Position numbers and translations under genes: made by a program | Shown: positions 37,959 to 50,900 of the stretch, one piece after another | Layout of the letters: every line of letters starts with the position of its first letter | How positions within the stretch are numbered: the stretch's first letter is position 1 | NCBI GenBank assembly: GCA_914767715.1 | Contig: OU612070.1 | Coordinates: forward strand, 10,125,501-10,189,500 | DNA from: Membranipora membranacea | Taxonomy: Eukaryota; Bryozoa; Gymnolaemata; Cheilostomatida; Membraniporidae | Length of the DNA stretch: 64,000 nt | Reading direction: 5' to 3' | The notes under the pieces: model-generated | What the model saw: the letters and a program-made list of their open reading frames with translations, nothing else | The model's database searches: none | Told to the model about the DNA's origin: nothing

Positions 37959-40900
37959 TATATATATATGTATGTCATAATCAATCACGTAGATCTGTAT
38001 AATGAATAAGCGGTGAAGCAACGAAAAAATCAAATATAATCTCAAAAGTTTGCAGGGCAAAATCACCATGCATCCCATTGTATACTTACATTTTTTGACA
38101 CCATGAAAAATCTCCATTAATTCCGAAAATGTGTTGGGCAGAAAGGTAGGTTCTATTGTACGCCATTGTGTTGTAATGTGTTGCATTGATGAGCCTTAAT
38201 GGGGCAACATTGGCCGACATAATTTGGTGTTACTCTCAGTTTTTATACTTCATGAGAGCATTTACGCCCACACCGCCCATAGCAGTAAATATTTACGATT
38301 TTCTGTTAAAATAAATGGGAAGGACGTAAGATGAGAAAGGTTGAAGCAGAAGCCATCAGTCATTTTTGGGAATGACTAATCACTAACTTCAAATTAAAGG
38401 TATGAGTTTTGCATTGTAGGCACATGCTCTGTACTATTCTGCAGCAGTTCGTACAACAGCCTGTCTTGATACCAACACCGACGTCAACACCGACGCCAAC
38501 ACTGATACCCGCACCAAAACCAACACCAACGCCAGCACCGACCCCAACGACAACGCCAGCACCGACCCCAACGACAACGCCAGCACCGACCCCAACGACA
38601 ACGCCGGCAGCAACACCGACGCCAACACCAACATCAACACCGAGGCCAACACCGATGCCAACACCGAGGCCATCCAGGATGCCAACCACGACACTGAACG
38701 ACATGATAAAAGGGACTTTGGCTGTACTCAAAGAGCTTTTGAAATTCAACAAAGCTACTGGGGAAACTGGTCTAAGGTGACTTACAAGAAACAGAGACAG
38801 ATAACCACTAACCTCAAAAAACAGCTGCATGAAGTCAGAACAAAATGTGAAGACAGTCTTAGCCAAATATCTGTTGAAAACATTAACTCGGATAATTCTT
38901 CGGCTGAAAAAATTTTTTTTACGAATCTGATGCAGACTGCATCACTTGACTGCTCAGCCAATATGATAGGTTTTGCGGGGGAGGTTATGAAACAGTCTGT
39001 ACAACTGCTGGAAAAGGAATCTCCCTGTGATTTTTGTGTTCTTGCTATCGGTTCACTAGCAAAGGGTGAAGCCACTCCATATTCTGATCTAGAGTATTTG
39101 ATTCTGATAGAGGAGAGGACTCCTGAGAGTGAAGAGTACTTTGAGAAGCTAGCAGTAACTAGTTATTTCCTTATCAACAGCTTAGGGGAGACAACTTTGA
39201 AGTATATGGACATCACAGAATTGAGTGGTTGGTTTCACGACTGTGCCAAAAGTGGGTTCAAGATAGACGGTCTGCAAGAGGAAGCTGGGAACATCCCAAC
39301 AGGGAATGGACGTAAAGAAACTAAAAATCGATTTATAGCTACAGCATCAGAGCTCGCGCTTACACATGCAGATATTCTAAACAACCCGGACAAGGAAAAG
39401 GCATTGAAAGGGGATCTGACAGCAATGCTGAAATTCACACAAGTCATCTACCATTATCAGAAATCACCCACGAATGTGTATGATGAGTTTCTGCATTTGG
39501 TTAGGGAACAGCCAATCCCTGTACAGCGTAAACAGAGCAACATCGAAATGCTGAGGGCCGACACAACAAAGTTTAACTTCAAGCCTGATGAAAGAGTGAG
39601 CAACAGAGGCTTCACTGTTGATGTGAAGAAAGAGATATATAGATTTCCCTCTCTTCTCCTGCTGGATTTGGCTATTGTGTGCAACTGTTTGGATGAGAAC
39701 ACCTGGATGATGGCAGACAAACTCTACTCTGAAGGACATATATCACACCATTTACATGATTGTCTAAAATTCATGTTAGCTTGTGCTTGTTATATACGCC
39801 TCTCCGCATACCTCCATCACAATTCTCACAATGACAGCGTGTCAGTAGCACCTAAATCAATCATACTACAACGAGAAGCTGATCAGAAAAGAAGCGCATT
39901 GCACAACATGAAATGGTTCATTCCAGGTGGACTGTACATCTCATTATGTGAAGTGTCAATGCCTATCAAGCAAGCATTATGTGATCTCATATCGAACACT
40001 GATCAATCACAGTTTGATGAGAGCATGAAATCAATAGAAATTTCTCACAATCACTGGATTTTCACGTTTTTCGCTCTATACAGTGCCGGCAGGTACATGG
40101 ATGGGTTTGATATCATTGAGCATCAAAATGACTACGGGAAATTTCCGGATCCACTGACTGTGCTGGCAATGGTTGGTTCTTCTTTTGATACAATGTGGGT
40201 ATTAGAAACAGCGACAGACTTGCTCTTGCAGTGCTCACATTACAGGGAAGCTTTGCAGTTTGCTTTATATATCGACGATATAAAATCCAGCGAGGAAAGT
40301 AAGCTAAGGTTAGGAAGATGCTATCTGAAGCTTGGGCAATATGCTGAAGCATTAGCTGTTGTGTCACCATTGAAAGGGAAGAGAGCAGCAGATGCATTCT
40401 TGGTATCAGGCACTGCAAATGAACGTGCAGGAAATTTAGATATGGCTGAGGATCAATTAGTACAAGCTTTACAGATGTATTACGATAAAGCATCGGAGGA
40501 AAAGCTTTATGACTACTATGGAATACAGATTCCAAATACTTCAACATCACAGCGCGATACCCTGAAACCTAATCTGATAAGGTGTACAGCAGGGGAAAGG
40601 TTGAACCTAATACGCTGCACTTCACCAAATATAATTGAGTGTTTAGTGGAGCTAAGCAGTATCTATTACAGAGGTAAACGCTATCAACTCTCTAAGGACT
40701 ATGACAAGAAGATAAATAAACTACTACCTCAGGTTTATGGACCATATGCATTAGTAAAAGCTGCAATCAGACAACACCACAGTCAAGCAATTGAGTATTC
40801 TGGCTTGCAAAACTATGAGCAGTCAGAGAAAATTTACTTAAAGGCATTGTCACTTTACACAGAAATGTATGGTAGCGGGAAAAATCATGAGGACATAGCT

Positions 40901-42922
40901 AGAGTACTAAACAACTTAGGTATCATGTACATAAACAAAAAGGAATACAGGAAGGCCGAGGATTATTATCTACAATCACTCTCAATGTACAGACAGATAC
41001 ACGGAGAGGACAGTAATCATGACGACATAGCTGAAGTACTGAACAATTTAGGTATCATGTACTATAACATAAAGGAATACAGTAAGGCCGAGGATTATTA
41101 TCTACAATCACTCTCAATGTACAGACAGATACACGGAGAGGACAGTAATCATGAGGACATAGCTATGGTACTAAACAATTTAGGTGTCATGTACAAAAAC
41201 ATAAAGGAATACAGGAAGGCCGAGAATTATTATCTACAATCACTCGCAATGCGCAGACAGATACATGGAGAGGACAGTAATCATGAGGACATAGCTATGG
41301 TACTAAACAATTTAGGTCTCATGTACTGTAACACAAAGGAATACAGTAATGCCGAGGATTATTTTCTACAATCATTTGCAATGCGCAGACAGATACACGG
41401 AGAGGACAGTAATCATGAGGACATAGCTATGGTACTAAACAGTTTAGGTGTCATGTACAAAAACAAAAAGGAATACAGGAAGGCCGAGGATTATTATCTA
41501 CAATCACTCTCAATGTACAGACAGATACACGGAGAGGACAGTAATCATGACGACATAGCTGAAGTACTGAACAATTTAGGTATCATGTACTATAACATAA
41601 AGGAATACAGGAAGGCCGAGAATTATTATCTACAATCACTCGCAATGCGCAGACAGATACATGGAGAGGACAGTAATCATGAGGACATAGCTATGGTACT
41701 AAACAATTTAGGTCTCATGTACTGTAACACAAAGGAATACAGTAATGCCGAGGATTATTTTCTACAATCATTTGCAATGCGCAGACAGATACACGGAGAG
41801 GACAGTAATCATGAGGACATAGCTATGGTACTAAACAATTTAGGTGTCATGTACAAAAACAAAAAGGAATACAGGAAGGCCGAGGATTATTATCTACAAT
41901 CACTCTCAATGTACAGACAGATACACGGAGAGGACAGTAATCATGACGACATAGCTGAAGTACTGAACAATTTAGGTATCATGTACTATAACATAAAGGA
42001 ATACAGTAAGGCCGAGGATTATTATCTACAATCACTCGCAATGTACAGACAGATACATGGAGAGGACAGCAATCATGAGGACATAGCTAGAGTACTAAAC
42101 AATTTAGGTGTCGTGTACAAAAACATAAAGGAATACAGTAAGGCCGAGAATTATTATCTACAATCACTCTCAATGTACAGACAGATACACGGAGAGGACA
42201 GTAATCATGAGGACATAGCTATGGTACTAAACAATTTAGGTGTCATGTACAAAAACAAAAAGGAATACAGGAAGGCCGAGGATTATTATCTACAATCACT
42301 CGCAATGCGCAGACAGATACACGGAGAGGACAGTAATCATGACGACATAGCTGAAGTACTGAACAATTTAGGTATCATGTACTATAACATAAAGGAATAC
42401 AGTAAGGCCGAGGATTATTATCTACAATCACTCGCAATGTACAGACAGATACATGGAGAGGACAGCAATCATGAGGACATAGCTAGAGTACTAAACAATT
42501 TAGGTTTCGTGTACAAAAACATAAAGGAATACAGTAAGGCCGAGAATTATTATCTACAATCACTCGCAATGTACAGACAGATACATGGAGAGGACAGCAA
42601 TCATGAGGACATAGCTAGAGTACTAAACAATTTAGGTGTCGTGTACAAAAACATAAAGGAATACAGTAATGCCGAGGATTATTATCTACAATCACTCGCA
42701 ATGCGCAGACAGATACATGGAGAGGACAGCAATCATGAGGACATAGCGATGGTACTGTATAATATTTATGTGAAACACGAAGCAGCAGGAGAAGTAGATA
42801 AAGCTGTAGTCAGATGTAAAGAAGCCTATATGATGTATAAAGCAGTGCAGCCTGATGATGAAATAATTCCCAAGATGAGAGATTTCCTCATCCAACATGG
42901 CATCATCAGTAGTAATGAGTAG
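35851..42922 (+). CDS. Nucleotidyltransferase-fold/TPR protein, unit 2 (full-length, expanded TPR array)
   Basis: Exons 35851-36012, 36402-36512, 37640-37791 and 38420-42922 join in phase for 1641 residues from the first visible exon; the start codon was not located. Order: acidic/polar linker, a helical exon starting [14 protein letters not shown], an Asn-Thr-Asp-rich spacer, a nucleotidyltransferase-like segment with [16 protein letters not shown] (both acidic residues of the D-x-E pair kept), a long helical region, and from about residue 1000 a run of about 15 42-residue TPR units of the kinesin-light-chain/nephrocystin type (consensus around [26 protein letters not shown]). The array ends in a degenerate unit and a non-repeat tail. 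TPR arrays bind protein partners; the ligand and any nucleotidyl transfer are unknown. AATAAA lies at 43197-43202. A cytosolic location is inferred from the lack of a signal peptide or membrane span. Confidence 0.8.
38466..38690 (+). repeat. Coding Asn-Thr-Asp-rich repeat, unit 2
   Basis: Counterpart of the unit 1 minisatellite. It is more degenerate and includes three copies of a 24-bp unit encoding Ala-Ser-Thr-Asp-Pro-Asn-Asp-Asn. The frame continues into the nucleotidyltransferase segment as in unit 1. Confidence 0.8.
40839..42770 (+). repeat. 126-bp coding tandem repeat (TPR array) with 378-bp higher-order periodicity
   Basis: About 15 units of 126 bp, one TPR each. The inner 13 are nearly identical in DNA. 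Unit types recur in sets of three or four: a [16 protein letters not shown] type appears as units 2, 6, 9 and 12, followed by similar orders of EDIAMVL/EDIARVL types. This implies block duplications of 378-504 bp by unequal exchange. Confidence 0.9.
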
Positions 42923-43354
42923 CTACTACATAACTGGCAATAACTGAGCATTACTGAAGATGTGTTGGTCATTACACCCGCTCATTACCTACTCGTTATA
43001 TCATTAACATAGTTTTATATAACCTTTTTGTATAGTCAACAGTCATACAGACAGGTTTATTGGAAATCACATTTGTTCTCACATCTTCTTTAATATGTTT
43101 TATCATTATCTTGTAATATTTTTAGAACAGATGTTCCATATCCTGCTGTATTTGTTCCAAGCAAACTTTATATAGTAATGTATATATCATTTCCAAAATA
43201 AATTTTATACATGCAATAGCATGGAGGCGCCATTCTACCTGTTGACAGATAAGATAACTGAGCTGGCTGTTAACAGTGATCAAAACAGAGAATCGAAATT
43301 ATCTTTGCTTGATTCTGATCCTGAATCAATATATTGATCCCACTAAAGAAGCAG

Positions 43355-43590
43355 GCAGGGTGGCGTAGTGGTTAGGATTCGAGCTTCTCAATCTGAGAGT
43401 TGCAGGTTCAAATCCCATTCCCATTCCCAGTCACTACCCATTCTGCCGAAGGAGGTGAGCTCTCCGATCAACGGCCTAGCTTTCCCACCCTTACATGGTA
43501 CAAGGGTGCGCTAATCAGATGAGATGTATCATATCTCATGTAACCATATTCTCATTGGCCCCGAAAGGAAAATAAAAAAGTTCAAGTTCA
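43355..43590 (+). mobile_element. tRNA-derived SINE
   Basis: The head resembles a tRNA with an A box (TGGCGTAGTGG, 43361-43371) and a B box (GGTTCAAATCC, 43405-43415) about 34 bp apart. A roughly 150-bp non-tRNA body follows, ending in an A-rich stretch and a short AAGTTC repeat. Box spacing and the fused body fit a SINE, not a functional tRNA gene. It lies in the 3' flank of the unit 2 NTase/TPR gene, in DNA missing from unit 1. Target duplications are not clear. Confidence 0.75.
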
Positions 43591-44370
43591 TAAAGCGTCC
43601 CCCTTATGCATGTCTGTTGATTGAAGATATGGTAGCCGTAGTCTAAGTATATGGATTACCTAATGCGTCATGTAGCATACCAGCACAAATAGTTAGGACT
43701 CTGGTTTAATACTCGGTTGGTAATTGGTGGCCTACAGGCTCAAGCTGCTGACTACATATTATGATGTCTGTTCATCCAAATTCTCAGGTAAAGGATTACA
43801 ACTGACACTTTGATATGAGGAATTTAGAAACTTTCGCAAAGTTTTTGATTTGTCTCCCCTTTGACATTGTGCAGACACCTCAAGATTGATATAGATACAA
43901 AAAGATATCTTATCAGTTCGTTCAGTGACAAGTTGTCATTGATATGAATTTATGGATTATTTGTAAAATATACTTATGGTTATATGTGAAGAAATTACAT
44001 CAGTATGTAACTTTGTGTCAGTTATTGGATATAGCTTAAATTCTGGCAGCATTTAGTTATGCATTGTCTGACATCCTAGTAACAACCTTTAAAGACTCGA
44101 AGACCAATCAAAGAAGAGAAATTTTTTCCAGTGATCGTACAAAAATTGCCACATGCTTGTTCAAGTTCAGATATGTTCCCCTTTTCCACAAGCTATATCA
44201 TGGGGTTTTGTACGTTATCCTTGTATGTAAATGTGTGATTTCTTGTCTCCGTTGTTCCAAAATATGGTCTTGGTCTGTGTGCATTGTATATGTATTGTAT
44301 GAATGTGTATATATTGTATCTGTATTCCAATAAGTATTCCAAGCCATTCCTGCCGAGTCAGAGCTTTTAA

Positions 44371-44739
44371 AGGGCAACCAAGGTTTCAAACAAGTTCTCA
44401 TCAATTGATAGCAGATTGCACCTTCTGCATAGGGAAAAAGAAAAAATCTAATTCGGATGATTATTCAGCCAGAATTCTTGTGAAACATTTCATCCATCAG
44501 TAACTCAAACTCAGCTAAAATAGAATACCACAGAGCAGATTCCTGTTCCTGTTATTATTTAGCCTGTGCTCTATCATTATTTTACAGCAATGTTTTGGAA
44601 CCTCCCTTAAACTGAAGTGTTACCCAGCTTAGAGTCAGCAACTACTTTGAGTTTTGCACCGCATCATGCACAAAGCTGATGCTGCCTAGCACATTATTTA
44701 TTACCCATTAATGCATTGCTGCGAAACCTTGGTTGCCCT
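44371..44739. mobile_element. 369-bp TTAA-inserted MITE, unit 2 only
   Basis: Perfect terminal inverted repeats AGGGCAACCAAGGTTTC / GAAACCTTGGTTGCCCT flanked by TTAA on both sides (44367-44370; 44740-44743). Unit 1 has the empty site with a single TTAA at about 12305. TTAA duplication indicates piggyBac- or Kolobok-type mobilisation; the AGGG terminus favours Kolobok. It has no coding capacity. Confidence 0.85.
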
Positions 44740-47700
44740 TTAAGCAAATGAGGGCAACCAAAAACATCATTATTATGATCTTTTTGAAACATCAGTGTCA
44801 GAGAATGTTGGAAGAAAATACATTAAGCTCATACACAGGTCAATAACTTGTACTATATATATAGCGGATTGAAGTCGATGGTACTGATAAAATAATCTCC
44901 TAATGTGTTCCGAAGGTTGGTCGAGATCAGGGCTTTTATTATCAAAATCGCCTTAAGAACAAATCTGAAATTTCTATGTGAGACACAGCACTCTTACCAA
45001 CCTAATTTTTTTGCATCCGGTTCAACAAGCATTTGAAATTAACCTCTCTATCAGAAAAATAAAAAAAAATCACATTCTTTCCCGCTGTCTCTCTCTAGAT
45101 TAAAAATTGCCATTTATAACCGCATAAGAAATGGAAGGAAATTCAAGCTCTACAAGAAAAGGTAATAAAGACGGATTCTTCAGTTATGTTCTGTTGAAAT
45201 TATTAATGTCGTAATAACTTGTTATCTCCCCTCTATCCACAAATGAAAAAATACTCGCAACTATTTTTAACGATTTGTAATCAACAGACAGCGTCATACG
45301 GGTTTTCATTGAGAGTCTTTTCAACTTAAGAATTTCGGAATCTAAGTTGGTGAGAGTCATCACAATGCGTGTTTCCGCAGTAAGATATCAAAGACCATAC
45401 CTTTTGTGTCCACAACAGTCCTTTTTCAATTAAACAAATAACACTTGGTGCAAATATAACTTACTTACTTACTGGGACTATAAAAATGGCTAAATAGGGA
45501 GGCCATCTAGTTTATGGTGCCATAGCCTCAATGTTCAACAGATCTTTGCACAGCCTAGTTTCACTCAGCAAAACAACAGTGAACAGTTTCACTTCTAGTG
45601 AAACTGAAAATACACGCTTTGAATGAGACTGTACTATTCTCTTTAATACTTTTATTGGCATCATAATCTTTTTCAGCAAAAACATGCTTTTTGTTATGTG
45701 CTATTAACATTACCTGCTGTTTTCCGATTGAGATGTGGAAGTTATTCCTGTTGTTATCATATTCAAAGTACAATTAATGTTGATAAGCTCCCTTCACATT
45801 TAGTAGGTGCTGATTATTGGATAAATGCTCCAACCTATATTATCTTTGAGTAAGCGTAAAAATCAGGAGTTGCCCCATCTCAATAACAGAGGATATAACT
45901 CCTGTCATCTTATATTTCGATCCGCAGCATCGTTTTCAAGATTTTGGTTTGGCCCACAAGCTATGTTTTCTGGGTTGGTCTGTTGAACTGTAAGAAGACA
46001 GTGTACCATTGGATGAAATTCCAAAGATTCCTTCACTGCCGTACGAAGGACATTCCTCGCTGAGGATTGAAAAGGCTCAATGCCAATTAATAATCAGAGA
46101 AAAATCTCTGCATCTACTGAGAAAATAGTCCTTTTTGTTTCAGCTGTAGAACTCTACTTGAACACAGATCAGTCATATGTTATATAAAGCCCCTTAATCG
46201 TTGTCTATCTGATTCAGGTTTACATACTATGGAACACCAGGACTGGGCTCTGATACCCACTCAGACTTTCTCAACCTCTGGTGAACCATGTTGGGTGTTG
46301 TCCCTCCTATACCACTCAATTACATAGCGGTGAGGGATTTTGCACAAAAAGAGAGTCTCATTACCTAACCTTACCTTACCTTGCAATAATCCATTTGTTT
46401 GAGTATAGCCTTGATTTCCACTTCCTACATTAGTAGAAATACTTATAGCTGTGTACTTTTGATAAATGTTATTAGTGATCAGTGGCCAAGTCTGCAATCT
46501 GATCCTTGATAATAACAGTGGCTAGAGAATTTATTTGCTCTACAGCCAAACCATTTTAAATATATATGTATCATAATAAGACAGCACCATAGTAATCAAG
46601 GTGATAGAAATTACAGGTTTCCACTGTGATTAAGTACAAAGTGTACGTCCTACGATAACAATCAATCAATCAAGCTCTGTATTACATAGCTAAGGCTTAA
46701 TGTTATTAGTTTGGTTGAGTGACCCAAAGGGGCATAATTTGGTGGTTGTACAGTACCACTGATAAGTCATAAATCCTCATCTGAAATATTTATCGTCATG
46801 GAAATCACCAGCGTTTACCAGTTCTAATGACAAGAGACGGCCAAGAGGGGAGATGAGTTAATGGAGCGTGACAGTTTGTGATGATAAACAGCAGATTGGA
46901 AAAGAGTTATGAGACAAACGCAATCGAAGAGTTTAGTACAACTTTCAGTGTCTCCCCAATCAGACAGTCTATATCAGTCATCAGTATACTAAAGGAGATA
47001 GAAATCTAATTAGCAATCATTAAGACCACCCTGACAGGTGTATATCTAGTTAGGATCAGATCAAGGTAAGTTTGACCTCAGGCAATATCTCTTGTCGCAT
47101 GTTTATCTGAAGTTAAACTTCATTTTGTATTGGCCATGGTGAGAAGACAAGATTCAAGGTAGTCTGATGTAATTTTATATTTTATCTCATGTCGGGAGGC
47201 TTTCATTGAAATATTTCAGTTATTATCAAGCTTTTTCAGGTTTTTTCAAACTTTCTTTATATCAAAAACCTTTTCAAAATTCCAAATTGTAATGTGATAC
47301 AATACTGAACAATCCCTCACTTCTATATAACTTGTTTTCTGTTCAGTCAATAAATAAGACACATCTTTAGGCAAACAAACCACTGTCACTCTTTAGAGAA
47401 CTTTAAGAATGTTGGTTTGGTACAAGTGGGAGTAGATCGATAGCGTAAACCTCCCTCACACATAAAAACAATCCTACGTAACTTCAGCCCCTTGAACGAA
47501 GCAACAGGTTATGTTACACATTGGTCTCATTTGTCAAATACAAATGATGCAATACAACCACTTTTTAGCGTATTCATACATTGATAATGTTTATTATCTG
47601 ATGACCAGGCCTTTGTTGCTTAAATTCCAACAGCTCAAAATAAAAGGCTGCGTCTTATGTCTATACAAATAATGAAAAGTAAAAGCCACTTTAACTATTA

Positions 47701-47989
47701 TCAATTATCATCTTAAGAGGCGACAAAAGAATCGCTACGCTACATCTATAGTGGGATGTGATAGCCAAGTCGCGGGTGACTCAATCAATGATTCAAAATT
47801 TTCATTGTCAAATATTTTACTTATCTTCCAACTTCTGTGTTGTAGAGAGTTCATAACATAAACAACATCACAGAGAGAAACATCGAACAACACACACAAC
47901 ACATCAGACGCTTGGTGAAACTTTACGGAAATAAATAGACCTTTACCAGACAAATACCACTAGATCCCAAGGATTTTATTGATACTACT

Positions 47990-50900
47990 ATGATTATTAG
48001 GTCGATATTACTACTGCTAGGACTGCTGCTGTCCCAACAGGTCGTAAGGATTAATGGTCAGACTGTACCGCAGTGTTTTAGAGATGCAGTAAGTACAGGG
48101 AATATAGAATGCACAAACACGGATTTAACTTCTGTCAACGCAAACACTCTCTCAACTATAGCTGGACTTGATATATCGCAGGTAACGATAACTAACTTTC
48201 ATCTTTTTTAGCCCATAAATCAGCCTTCCTCTGCCTTTTATTAGAAAAACGAAGAGTATGTACCATCATATAATTCCGGATTGAATTAAGTGAATCGAGA
48301 TTGTAAGTATAATTTCAAAAAGCATGATATACACCTGAACCAATGATGCTATGCGGTGTCCAGTCACCAAAAACATAGGAGTGAATCAGAGGGAGTTATT
48401 TGACCTGTCACAGTTAATTAATAGTACCTGGTTGAATGTGATTTGCAACATCGACAACCATCTTGCTGTGCGTGACATTGTTTTCTATACTGAGTGTGCA
48501 CGCCGCTAGTTTACTAATGTTATATGTGGTTGTTGCTTGGTTTGAGCCACAGATATCTGCTGAATAATACAACCAAGCTTGTACTTCTTGTGAGGAATGG
48601 ATGGCTAGCAAATCCTCTTCGAGTCCAAGTCCATATTCCTAACGCTGATCTTTAGGGGGTCCCTCTTTACTCTAACTAAAGTCCCTTGTGCTCGCTTCAC
48701 TATGTTTAAAGATCAATTTTTCAAGAGGAACATCTCAAATCAGATCTTAACCCAACAAGGCGAATTTGCTTACAAAAAATTAGAGCTCTGAGACATACAA
48801 GATTACACGTCATGTTTGAATAGTCTCACAATGTGTCACTAGCATCTGAATCTAGGCCAGGATTTGCATTCTGATATGAAAAAAAGGTTATCCATCAATT
48901 TCCAATCAGGTTGATTATATTTGACAGGTAAGGAAAGTCTTCTTGACAAACTGTACAATGAGTGACCTCAGCTTTCTGAATACAGAGTACGTCAGTAGCC
49001 TGCAATTTCTCAATCTAGAAAAAACCCGAGAACTGGCATCCGGCCACCTGGCAGCACTGGTCCCCTATGTCTCACGCTTGATCCAAGACTTGACCATTAA
49101 GAACAATACAGGACTCCGCTCTATAGATCAGCTGCTGCCTAGTACGACCGATAATGGGTAAAAAGATACACATTATGGATAACTAAGTTTGAACTGAAAA
49201 CAACTAAAATCTAACATAGTTTGAGAAATTTTTATTGCTTGCAACCCTTGATTTGATAGGTCTGATTGACTATTCGAATTCAAACGACTATTGAAAAGCT
49301 TTATAATTGTTACTTTGTTGGATTATAAACATGATAAGTATTGTAAACATTAGAGGAGACAAAACCATAACTGGAATTTCCAAGAAGTGCATCATGGGAA
49401 GGTTGGTTTCTCAAAGAAGTATCTTATTTTGTAGCGCCTGGAAAAACTTGAACAAACTGAGAGTGACCAAACAATCTTTATCTACAGTGAACAGGCAAAT
49501 GTTCAAACAGATGAATGTTGTGGAGGAGCTTGATCTTAGTGACAATAGGCTAGAGGCACTGGACTTCAGTTTACACAACAACGTTGGCGTTCTGAAAAAA
49601 ATTATGCTGAATGAAAACTTGCTGGCAAGATTAGACGGGCTGCAAGAGTTTACAGGTCTCCAAGAGCTAGATCTGGCTTATAATGCCCTGACTGATGCCA
49701 GCAATTTTGCAAATGCACAGCTGCAGACTGGTAACTTGAAGGTTCTAGACCTGTCCAACAACAAACTAACGTCATTCAAATTGATCGAATCCATGGGTGC
49801 TGCTGCTTCCACACTGGATCTTAACCTGAAGGACAATGAGATTACCACTATAGCCAATCTTGGCATCAGGTAACCCAGACAATCATACAAAATGTATCAA
49901 AGAACTCAGTCTAAATCTGCTAGTCAAATCTAGTTTAATTGTTCTTAAAAGTCAGCCTAAATCTTCTAGTCTAAATGATTCAGATCTTGGGTATTGTGTA
50001 CATATAGGCGTCATTATAGTCGATAAACCTACCATCAGTAACAGTGTACAGTAGTACAAAGATGAGAAATCTTAAAGACATGGATCATAAACAGGATGAT
50101 GGTATTCACAATCAAATTTTGGCAGCTTTCGGATGTTTTGGGACTTGATTAGTGCGTCTAAAGTATAGTTTATATTCATGATGGAGTGAACCTGAACTTT
50201 ATTTATAGCCTCGACAAAACAGATAAGCCTGAAATATCTTTGTCATCTTGCCAAGACTTCCCTGAAGGGGCATATTACATTGCTCTAGTCTAGGTCCCAT
50301 TTCCATCATCTGCACTGCCAGCTGGCGCGATGAGAATCAGCAAATTTAATATGAAGTTGCTTCACAACATGAGTTTGTCACGCTGGATGAACCAATGATT
50401 TCACTAGAATGATATCATTGATGACAAGAGTCAACCAAGGGTTTTGAATAATTTACAGTGGTAATTAATTAATATCTGGACTTTTTTACAGCGCGGCAAG
50501 AGATGTGCAAGAAATTGATTTGTCTGGTAACAAGGAGTTGGTGGTGGAGGAGGAAACCTTTAGCGGTCTCAGTAAACTAAAGATATTACAGCTAAACGAC
50601 TGCGGGTTAAAAAAGGTCGGTAGATATACACCAGGCCAGTAGTTCAAGGGGAGGCAGGGGTGCTCTGCCTCCTCTACAATGCTCAATAGAGTGGCCTAAA
50701 AATGCTGTAATTGAATATTCCATGTCGGAATCAGCTCATTTGGGACTTCCATTTGCTATTTATATGCCTTAGATTGCTTGGGGAGGAGCTTACAACACCC
50801 CTCCAGGTGATGCTTTGGGCTCGCTCGGACTTTTACCTCCCCTACCATTTTTTCTAAACCACGGTCCTGTACACGGAGCTTAGGTGGCTGAGCCTCCCCC

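Larger units (their letters stand above)
42923..47989. other. Intergenic region, unit 2 NTase/TPR to LRR gene
   Basis: Includes the 3' flank of the NTase/TPR gene with AATAAA at 43197-43202, a SINE and a TTAA MITE. From about 43640 it matches unit 1 from 11585 onward. No further gene is supported; the short ORFs here are not conserved between units. Confidence 0.6.

Noticed and set aside
40839-42770. CRISPR-like or satellite array
   Set aside because: The 126-bp period is in frame, has no spacers and encodes canonical 42-residue TPR units.
43355-43430. Functional tRNA gene
   Set aside because: A and B boxes are present, but the sequence continues into a SINE body and I could not fold a clean cloverleaf with an acceptor stem.
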